Origin: Tannerellaceae bacterium
GTDB taxonomy: Bacteria > Bacteroidota > Bacteroidia > Bacteroidales > Tannerellaceae
Direction: 5' to 3'
DNA length: 32,345 nucleotides
Assembly: GCA_031271045.1 (NCBI GenBank)
Contig: JAISWO010000053.1
Span: 1-32,345, forward strand
In this document: positions 26,081 to 32,345 of the stretch, piece by piece
Layout of the letters: every line of letters begins with the position of its first letter
Position numbering within the stretch: the first letter of the stretch is position 1
Program-made: the position numbers and the translations under genes
Notes under the pieces: model-generated
Told to the model about the DNA's origin: nothing
Databases searched by the model: none
The model's input: the letters and a program-made list of their open reading frames with translations, nothing else

Positions 26081-26544
26081 CGGAATTTTCTGTCTTCACA
26101 AAGGAGTTCTCTTTCCTGTTTACAGAATTTATCAACCTCACATAGGATTTGTCTTTTTTCTTTGCGGAATTTATTATTCTCACAGAGGCTTACTCTTTCT
26201 TCCTTGCGGAACTTCCAGGCCTCACAGAGGCTTTCTTTTTTTTCCTTGCGGAACTTCCCGGCCTCACAGAGGCTTTCTTTTTTTCCTTCCGAAAACTTCC
26301 CACAAGCCTCACCGAGGTCTCTTTCATCCTTGCGGAGCTTTCCGCAAGCTCCACCGAGGCCTCTTTCCCCCTTGCGGGAACTTTCCAGGGCCACGCCGAA
26401 AGCTTTTCTTCTTTTAAAGGATATCCCGGAAAGCCCTTTATTGGGTTTTTTCACCCTTGCGGGCTTTCCGGGAATCCACACCGGGCATTGTCTTACACCT
26501 AAAAGAAATCCGGCCGCCTCCGCTGAGGTCTCTGCCTTTTGCCC
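26081..26544 (-). repeat. About 42-bp tandem repeat array, 11 copies, in the leader of the second DUF6261 gene
   Basis: Units beginning with CGGAA-like sequence on the plus strand start at 26081, 26123, 26165, 26207, 26249, 26290, 26333, 26375, 26417, 26460 and 26503, with lengths of 41-43 bp, mostly 42. In the direction of the DUF6261 gene each unit has a purine tract (AAGGAAAAAAAG), then GCCTCTGTGAGGC, a 5-bp palindrome around TGT in the best copies, then GGGAAGTTCCG. Copies closest to the gene are AT-richer, those far from it GC-richer. In one frame the unit reads as a 14-residue peptide repeat, but no start or family supports a protein. Confidence 0.88.
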
Positions 26545-26565
26545 GTTATGTTAGCAATGGAGCAG

Positions 26566-26594
26566 CAAAGATATAAAGATTTCTATAACGGCAA
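26566..26594 (-). promoter_or_regulatory. Promoter driving the 42-bp array and the DUF6261 gene
   Basis: Read on the minus strand: TTG at 26594-26592, 18 nt, then TATCTTTG at 26573-26566, a good match to the Bacteroidetes consensus. Transcription would start near 26558 and cross all 11 repeats before reaching the ATG at 26011. No better promoter is seen in the 70 bp between array and gene. Confidence 0.55.
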
Positions 26595-26790
26595 GGCGAA
26601 AGTGTGAAAAAAGATAATATTTTTATTTTATATAATTATCTATTCTTATACAAATGCCTGCTGATTCCTGTACATGGCTACCGAAACGGGCGGAAAAGGG
26701 CTCCGGCGGAGAGGAATTAAACTATTCCCCGGGAAAAAAGTCATATTACCGTACCTGAATTTTCCACCCAACCATTTAAGAGAAACATAT
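26595..26790. other. Divergent intergenic region before the efflux operon
   Basis: AT-rich sequence (about 26600-26660) followed by a GC-rich patch. The efflux adaptor frame stays open upstream to 26674, but that extension has no signal-peptide character. No clear TAnnTTTG promoter for the efflux operon and no regulator gene are seen. Confidence 0.35.
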
Positions 26791-27891
26791 ATGACAAAAA
26801 GGGCAAAATGGATTGTAGTGATTGCGATTGCTTTGTGCATAACCGGGATGGCGCTTTATCCTTCCGTGAAAAACAGCCTCCTTGCACCGGACCTCGCAAC
26901 CGGAGACGGAGCCTCCGCGCCGGAATATGCCTTGCGCCGGGCGGCTCTCAACATCAATGCAGAGATTGTGAAACAACAAGCGCTGGTCGACAAGATCATC
27001 CGCATCGGAACGACGCTGCCCGACGAAGAAGTCGACCTGTCGTTCGAATCGTCGGGCAAAGTCACCGCCATCTACTTCCGCGAAGGCGCACAGGTGAAAG
27101 GCGGCGACCTCCTGGCCAAAATCAACGACCAACCCCTGCAGGCGCAACTGCGGAAGCTCGAAGCCGAACTGCCCCTGGCCCGCGACCGCGTCTACCGGCA
27201 ACGAACCCTCCTCGAGAAAGACGCCGTCAGCCAGGAGGCCTACGAACAGGTAAGCACCGAGTACGAAAAACTGCTGGCCGACATCGAACTGGTCCGCTCC
27301 CATATCGCACAAACCGAGCTGCGCGCTTCCTTCGACGGCGTCATCGGCCTGCGGTCGGTGAGCGAAGGAGCCTTTGCTACGCCGGCCACCGTCATCGCCA
27401 AACTGACCCGGATCACGCCCTTGAAGATCGAATTTTCCGTCCCCGAACGCTACGCCTCCGACATCGCCCAGGGAACGCCCATCACCTTCACCCTGGAAAG
27501 CGCCGACGGAGTGTCTCGCAAACGACCAGCCACTGTCTATGCCGTCGAAAGCAAACTGGATATGGAAACGCACAGCCTGAGGGTTCGCGCCACCTACCCG
27601 AACGAAGACGGCGCCATACAGCCCGGCCGCTACGTCTCGGTCGAAGTCACCAAACAGGAAATCCGCGATGCGCTGGCTATTCCCTCCGAATCCATCATAC
27701 CGGAAATGGGTAAAAACATCGTCTACCTCTTCAAAGACGGCCGCGCACAGCCCGTCGAAATAGCCACCGGCCTCCGTACCGAAAGCCACGTCCAGGTACA
27801 ATCCGGATTAACCCCCGGCGATACGCTGATCACAACCGGCGTCATGCAATTGCGCACGGATATGGAAGTCGTCATTGATCAGATCAACTAA
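26791..27891 (+). CDS. RND efflux periplasmic adaptor (membrane fusion protein, MexA/HlyD type)
   Basis: A 366-residue protein from ATG 26791. An in-frame ATG at 26674 precedes an implausible basic segment, whereas 26791 gives MTKRAKW plus a single hydrophobic helix (residues 8-24), the inner-membrane anchor or signal. A lipoyl half-motif (VDLSFESSGKVTAIYFREGAQVKGGDLLAKINDQ) leads to an alpha-helical hairpin (about 110-170). The second lipoyl half and beta-barrel follow, with ELRASFDGVIGLRSVSEGAF and PLKIEFSVPERY, both typical of RND adaptors. It links the inner-membrane pump (next gene, 18 nt on) with the TolC-like channel. No lipobox is present, unlike many MexA-type adaptors. Confidence 0.93.
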   Translation: MTKRAKWIVVIAIALCITGMALYPSVKNSLLAPDLATGDGASAPEYALRRAALNINAEIVKQQALVDKIIRIGTTLPDEEVDLSFESSGKVTAIYFREGAQVKGGDLLAKINDQPLQAQLRKLEAELPLARDRVYRQRTLLEKDAVSQEAYEQVSTEYEKLLADIELVRSHIAQTELRASFDGVIGLRSVSEGAFATPATVIAKLTRITPLKIEFSVPERYASDIAQGTPITFTLESADGVSRKRPATVYAVESKLDMETHSLRVRATYPNEDGAIQPGRYVSVEVTKQEIRDALAIPSESIIPEMGKNIVYLFKDGRAQPVEIATGLRTESHVQVQSGLTPGDTLITTGVMQLRTDMEVVIDQIN

Positions 27892-27909
27892 CCCGCACTC
27901 CCTTCCCTT

Positions 27910-30900
27910 ATGTCCACCATATCAGAATTAAGCATCCGGCGGCCCGTCCTGTCAACCGTCGTGGTGATCGTCATCCTCCTGTTCGGAATGATCGGCTACC
28001 GCTCCTTAGGCGTACGCGAATTTCCGAGCGTCGACCAGCCGGTCATATCCGTAATGACTTCCTATCCCGGCGCCAATGCGGAGGTCATCATGAACCAGAT
28101 CACCGAACCGCTCGAACAGAACATCAACGGCATCCCCGGCATCCGCTCGCTCAGCAGCGTGAGCAGCCAGGGCATGAGCCGCATCACGGTCGAGTTTGAG
28201 CTCTCGGTCGACCTGGAAACGGCCGCCAACGACGTCCGCGACAAAGTATCCCGCGCTCAACGCTACCTCCCCCGCGACTGCGACCCGCCGACCGTCTCCA
28301 AAGCCGACGCCGACGCCACGCCCATCATGCAGATCGGCATCCGCAGCAACCAACGCTCGCTGATGGAACTGAGCGAAATAGCCGAGTTGGTCGTCAAAGA
28401 ACGCTTGCAGACCATACAGAACGTCAGCGGCGTAGAAATATGGGGACAAAAACGCTACTCCATGCGCCTGTGGCTCGACCCGATCAAGATGGCCGGCTAT
28501 GGCGTGACCCCTTTGGACGTGCGCAGCGCCGTCGAAGCCGAGAATATAGAGCTCCCCTCGGGCAGCATCGAAGGAAATACCATCGAGCTGTCTATCCGCA
28601 CCCTCGGACTGATGCAGACAGCCAAAGAATTTAACGACCTTATCATCAAAGAAAATGTGAGCAATATCGTTCGCTTCCAGGACATCGGACGCGCCGAGCT
28701 GGCTCCCGAAGACCTGCGCAGCCTCCTCAAACGCAACGGCGAACCGATGGTGATCAACATCATCATCCCGCAACCCGGCGCCAACCATATCGAGATAGCC
28801 GACGAAGCCTATACCCGCATCGCGCAGCTTACCAAAGACCTTCCCCAGGATGTCTCCATCGAGATGGTATACGACAATACCCGTTTCATCCGCTCCTCGA
28901 TCGGCGAAGTGCAGGAAACGATCTACATCGCCTTCCTGATCGTGGCGATGGTCATCTTCCTTTTCCTGCGCGACTGGAGGGTCACGCTGGTGCCGGTGAT
29001 CGTGATCCCGGTGTCGATCATAGGCTCCTTCTTCGTCATGTATATCTCCGGCTTTTCGATCAACGTACTGACCATGCTGGCCGTCGTCCTGGCCGTAGGA
29101 TTAGTTGTCGACGATGCCATTGTGGTGACGGAAAACATCTATGTGCGCATCGAACGGGGCATGAATCCCCGCTTAGCCGGCGTCGAAGGCTCGCGCGAGA
29201 TCTTCTTTGCCGTCATCTCGACCACCATTACGCTGGTCGCCGTCTTCCTGCCGATCATTTTCCTGCAAGGAATGACGGGCAGGCTGTTCAAGGAGTTCAG
29301 CATCGTCATCACGGGAGCCGTCGTCATCTCGGCCTTCGTCGCCCTCACCTTTACGCCCATGCTCGCCACCAAGCTGCTGCGCCGGCGCGAGAAAAAGAAC
29401 TGGCTCATCCGGCAGACCGAGCCTGTGTTCGAGGGCCTGAACGTATGGTATGCCAGGGGCCTGGACTTTTTCCTGCGAAAGAAATGGATCGCCATCGTCA
29501 TCGAGGTCGTCCTCTTCGGCTTTATCGGCTACTTCTGGCGGGAGATTCCCTCCGAACTGTCGCCGCTCGAAGACCGCTCGCAACTGACCGTCAACCTCCG
29601 CGGACCGGAAGGCGCCACCTTCGAGTTCATGCGCGATTATGCCGACCGTATCGAGCTCCTGGTCGACTCGCTCATCCCCGAACGGCGGTCGAACATGATG
29701 CGCACCTTCAACTCCAACGGATCCCTCAACATCGTCCTGACAGACATACGCGATCGCCAACGTTCGCAGATGGAGATAGCCGAAGTCCTCTCGCGCGCCG
29801 TACAGCGGGAGACCCGTGCCAGAGCCTTCGTACAGCAGGAATCAACCTTCGGAGGCAGGCGTGCCGGTATGCCGGTGCAGTACGTTCTCCAGGCAGGCAA
29901 TATTGAGAAGCTCCAGGAGTTCCTGCCCGAGTTTATGTACCGCGTAAACGAAAGCCCGGTCTTCCGGATGGCCGACGTAAACCTGAAATTCACCAAGCCC
30001 GAAACCCGCATAGAGATCAACCGCGACAAGGCGTCGCTGCTCGGCGTCAGCGCCCGCAACATTGCCCAAACCCTGCAATACGCCCTCAGCGGACAACGCA
30101 TGGGATATTTCTATATGAACGGCAAACAATACCAGATACTGGGCGAAATCAACCGCCAGCAACGCAATATGCCGCTCTACCTGCGCTCTATCTACGTCCG
30201 CAACGACAACCGGTCGATGATACAATTAGATAATGTCGTCGATCTCGAAGAAAGCGTCGCCCCGCCGCAGCTATACCGCTACAACCGTTTTGTCGCCGCC
30301 ACCGTCTCCAGCGCGCTGAATCCGGGCTATACGCTGGGCGACGGCCTGGATGAAATGGACCGTATCGCCTCCGAGGTGCTGGACGACACCTTCCGGACCG
30401 CTCTCAGCGGCGAGTCGAAGGAGTTCCGCGAGAGCTCCGACAGCTTGATGTTTGCCATGATCCTGGCTCTGTTCATGATCTATCTGGTACTGGCCGCCCA
30501 GTTCGAGAGCTTCAAAGACCCCTTAGTCATCATGTTCTCCGTGCCGTTGGCCATTGCCGGGGCGCTGATGTTCATGAGTGGGGCAGGTATCACAATGAAT
30601 ATATTCAGCCAGATCGGTATCATTATGCTCATCGGCCTGGTAGCCAAGAACGGTATCCTGATCGTCGAGTTTGCCAATCAACGGCAAGACGCAGGACAGA
30701 CCAAGGCCGAGGCCGTACGTACGGCCGCATCCCAACGCCTGCGTCCCATCCTGATGACCAGCCTGTCCACCATCCTGGGATTGCTCCCCTTGGCCTTTGC
30801 CGCAGCCGAAGGCGCCCAGGGACGTATTGCCATGGGGACGGCGGTAATCGGGGGAATGGTCGTCTCCTCCTTCCTTACCCTCTTCGTCGTACCTGCCATG

Positions 30901-30957
30901 TATAGCTTCATCTCGACCGACCGCCATAAAAAGATAGAAAACGAGAAAACGATATGA
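27910..30957 (+). CDS. RND efflux pump, inner-membrane permease (HAE1/AcrB type)
   Basis: A 1015-residue proton-driven drug/metabolite exporter of normal length. Twelve membrane segments are arranged as in AcrB: one near residues 12-30, a block at about 335-500, then the same pattern repeated near 530 and 850-1000. Large periplasmic loops lie between. The proton-relay pair Asp401-Asp402 sits in VVDDAIVVTENIY of TM4, and Lys913 in GLVAKNGILIVEF of TM10. Near the N-terminus, FPSVDQPVISVMTSYPGA is the usual start of the porter domain. It overlaps the next gene by 4 nt (ATGA). Substrates cannot be predicted; no regulator is encoded next to the operon inside the window. Confidence 0.96.
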   Translation: MSTISELSIRRPVLSTVVVIVILLFGMIGYRSLGVREFPSVDQPVISVMTSYPGANAEVIMNQITEPLEQNINGIPGIRSLSSVSSQGMSRITVEFELSVDLETAANDVRDKVSRAQRYLPRDCDPPTVSKADADATPIMQIGIRSNQRSLMELSEIAELVVKERLQTIQNVSGVEIWGQKRYSMRLWLDPIKMAGYGVTPLDVRSAVEAENIELPSGSIEGNTIELSIRTLGLMQTAKEFNDLIIKENVSNIVRFQDIGRAELAPEDLRSLLKRNGEPMVINIIIPQPGANHIEIADEAYTRIAQLTKDLPQDVSIEMVYDNTRFIRSSIGEVQETIYIAFLIVAMVIFLFLRDWRVTLVPVIVIPVSIIGSFFVMYISGFSINVLTMLAVVLAVGLVVDDAIVVTENIYVRIERGMNPRLAGVEGSREIFFAVISTTITLVAVFLPIIFLQGMTGRLFKEFSIVITGAVVISAFVALTFTPMLATKLLRRREKKNWLIRQTEPVFEGLNVWYARGLDFFLRKKWIAIVIEVVLFGFIGYFWREIPSELSPLEDRSQLTVNLRGPEGATFEFMRDYADRIELLVDSLIPERRSNMMRTFNSNGSLNIVLTDIRDRQRSQMEIAEVLSRAVQRETRARAFVQQESTFGGRRAGMPVQYVLQAGNIEKLQEFLPEFMYRVNESPVFRMADVNLKFTKPETRIEINRDKASLLGVSARNIAQTLQYALSGQRMGYFYMNGKQYQILGEINRQQRNMPLYLRSIYVRNDNRSMIQLDNVVDLEESVAPPQLYRYNRFVAATVSSALNPGYTLGDGLDEMDRIASEVLDDTFRTALSGESKEFRESSDSLMFAMILALFMIYLVLAAQFESFKDPLVIMFSVPLAIAGALMFMSGAGITMNIFSQIGIIMLIGLVAKNGILIVEFANQRQDAGQTKAEAVRTAASQRLRPILMTSLSTILGLLPLAFAAAEGAQGRIAMGTAVIGGMVVSSFLTLFVVPAMYSFISTDRHKKIENEKTI

Positions 30958-32231
30958 AACAATTACTCTGCCTGACCCTGCTCCTGTCCGTCGCAACCGC
31001 CGCCGCCCAGGATGTCTTCGACCTGAAACGGTGTATCGAAACCGGACTCGAACGAAACTATGCCATCCGTATCATCCGCAACGAACAAATCCTGAGCGAG
31101 AACAACGCCACTCTCGGGAACGCCGGCTTCCTGCCCTCCGCCGACATCAGCGCCGGCTTCAGCGGAACCAAGGATACGGAAACGGCCAACGCCGCCCTGA
31201 GCCTCAACTGGACGGTCTTCGACGGCTTCGCCATACAAGCCGACTACGCCCGCCTCAAAGAGCTGCGCAACATAGGCGAACTCAATACCCGCATGACGAT
31301 CGAAGACTTCATCGCCGGTATCTCCGGAGAATATTACAACCTGATACGCCAAAAGACGCGCCTTCGCAACCTTACTTCCACCCTCGCCCTCTCGCGCGAA
31401 CGCCTCCGCATCGTGGAAGAGCGCTATGTCATCGGCTCCATGTCGCGCCTCGACATGCAGCAGGCGCAGGTAGACTTCAATGCCGACAGCTCCGCCCTGC
31501 TGAATCAGTTCGAAGTCGTCCACCGCTCGCGCACGCACCTGAACCAACTGATGGCCATCGACAATGTAGAAGAACCCATCCTGCTGAAAGACTCCGCCAT
31601 CTACCCCAATGTCTCCCTCGACGAAGCCGACCTGAGGGCCAGAACGATGGAGTCCAACGTCTCCCTGCTGATTGCCCGCAAGAATGTCTCCCTGTCGGCG
31701 CTCGATCTCAAGAAGGCGCAAAGCCGCAACTATCCTTACCTGCGCCTCAACGCCGGCTACGGCTATACGGCCAACTGGGCGGGAATGACCAACCTGCAAC
31801 AACAACGCTTGAGCCCGAACTACGGTCTTACGATTGGTTTCAACCTGTTCGATGGCTTCAACAAAAACCGCGAACAGCGCAATGCCCGTATCCAGATAGA
31901 AAACCGCGACCTGCTCCGCCGCGAGTTGGAACTATCCCTCCGCACCGACATGAGCAATCAATGGATGGCTTACGAAAACAACCTCAATCTCTGGAATCTG
32001 GAGAAGGCTAACTTAGTCGTCGCCCAAGAGAATTTCCGCATTGCCATCGAGCGTTACCGCCTCGGCGACCTCTCCGGTATTCAATTACGCGAAGCGCAAA
32101 ACAGCCTCCTCAATGCCGAAGAACGCCAATCCATCGTCGAGTTTGCCACCAAGCTATGCGAAATATCCCTCCTCCAACTCAGCGGACAAATAATCAATGT
32201 ACTCAAGTATCCCACACCTCTTTTTCCGTAA
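30954..32231 (+). CDS. TolC-family outer membrane efflux channel
   Basis: A 425-residue protein with a signal peptide (MKQLLCLTLLLSVATAAAQ, cleavage near AAAQ|DVF). The mature part starts DVFDLKRCIETGLERNYAI, the family's typical first helix. Two TolC-type half-repeats follow: SADISAGFSGTKDTET strand regions, long helices around 100-190, a second YLRLNAGYGYTANW strand segment near 260, and helices to the end (ERYRLGDLSGIQLREAQNSLL). It would form the trimeric outer-membrane duct for the pump encoded just upstream, with which it overlaps by 4 nt. No lipobox Cys is present. Confidence 0.94.
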   Translation: MKQLLCLTLLLSVATAAAQDVFDLKRCIETGLERNYAIRIIRNEQILSENNATLGNAGFLPSADISAGFSGTKDTETANAALSLNWTVFDGFAIQADYARLKELRNIGELNTRMTIEDFIAGISGEYYNLIRQKTRLRNLTSTLALSRERLRIVEERYVIGSMSRLDMQQAQVDFNADSSALLNQFEVVHRSRTHLNQLMAIDNVEEPILLKDSAIYPNVSLDEADLRARTMESNVSLLIARKNVSLSALDLKKAQSRNYPYLRLNAGYGYTANWAGMTNLQQQRLSPNYGLTIGFNLFDGFNKNREQRNARIQIENRDLLRRELELSLRTDMSNQWMAYENNLNLWNLEKANLVVAQENFRIAIERYRLGDLSGIQLREAQNSLLNAEERQSIVEFATKLCEISLLQLSGQIINVLKYPTPLFP

Positions 32232-32273
32232 GCCTTCGGTGTAGTCCGTCTTTTTCCTGCCTTTATCTCATTC

Positions 32274-32281
32274 TACCTTTG
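32274..32281 (+). promoter_or_regulatory. -7 box of the last, partial gene
   Basis: TACCTTTG fits TAnnTTTG and lies 13 nt before ATG 32295, so the last gene probably has its own promoter and is not part of the efflux operon. Confidence 0.5.
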
Positions 32282-32294
32282 CCAAAAAAACATT

Positions 32295-32345
32295 ATGTGG
32301 AATCTCAAAGAGTTTGAAGTGATCTATTCCCGCTACCAATCAAGT
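32295..32345 (+). CDS. Start of a gene, possibly an ECF sigma factor (partial)
   Basis: Only 17 codons are inside the window: MWNLKEFEVIYSRYQSS. An early 'FE.iY.rY' helix is how many Bacteroidetes ECF sigma factors begin (region 2), but this is too short to be sure. It follows a -7 box at 32274-32281. Confidence 0.35.
   Translation, partial: MWNLKEFEVIYSRYQSS

Noticed and set aside
26050..26481. Minus-strand frame with 14-residue repeats (KFRKEKKESLCEAG)
   Set aside because: It is the translation of the 42-bp array; unit lengths of 41 and 43 bp break the frame, and no signal or family supports a protein.
26776..30225. Long minus-strand frames opposite the efflux genes
   Set aside because: They are GC-driven shadows of strongly supported plus-strand genes and contain no domain.

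Overview
The window looks like a chromosomal stretch from a member of the Bacteroidales (Bacteroidota), plausibly Tannerellaceae or a close relative. The reasons are TAnnTTTG-type -7 promoter boxes in front of many genes, few Shine-Dalgarno sequences, and a gene repertoire typical of that order: a DUF2723 membrane glycosyltransferase, DUF6261 proteins, an S37-type peptidase and ISNCY/IS110/ISAs1 remnants. No species call is possible by reading alone.

Left part (1-13.5 kb): a truncated GIY-YIG-like gene end and decayed sequence; an M48 lipoprotein metalloprotease divergent from an efp-radC pair; a secreted protein of unknown role closed by a strong hairpin; a strictly periodic 41-bp tandem array upstream of a divergent DUF6261 gene; a tight three-gene operon (DUF2723 membrane protein, polysaccharide deacetylase, S37-like peptidase); and a large DUF5724/DUF4132 protein.

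Middle (13.5-22.3 kb): a low-GC accessory island. It holds a graveyard of broken transposases (ISAs1 tail, IS110, IS5, ISNCY fragment, second IS110, IS30), most carrying frameshifts. Next comes a CRISPR array of 48 full repeats plus one truncated repeat with no cas gene anywhere in the window, and then a 433-bp MITE-like element with 14-bp inverted repeats and a TTA duplication.

Right part (22.3-32.3 kb): an outer-membrane-like protein overlapping a GT39/ArnT-type glycosyltransferase; a second DUF6261 gene (minus strand) whose apparent promoter lies beyond an 11-copy, about 42-bp tandem array, so the array would form a leader of roughly 550 nt; a three-gene RND efflux operon (adaptor, pump, TolC-like channel); and the first codons of a possible ECF sigma factor gene.

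The observation I would follow first is the parallel between the two DUF6261 loci. The two proteins are recognisable paralogues, they lie about 20 kb apart in opposite orientation, and each has a 10-11-copy tandem array of 41-42 bp directly upstream, although the two array sequences differ. Second is the large, well-formed but cas-less CRISPR array embedded among dead insertion sequences.
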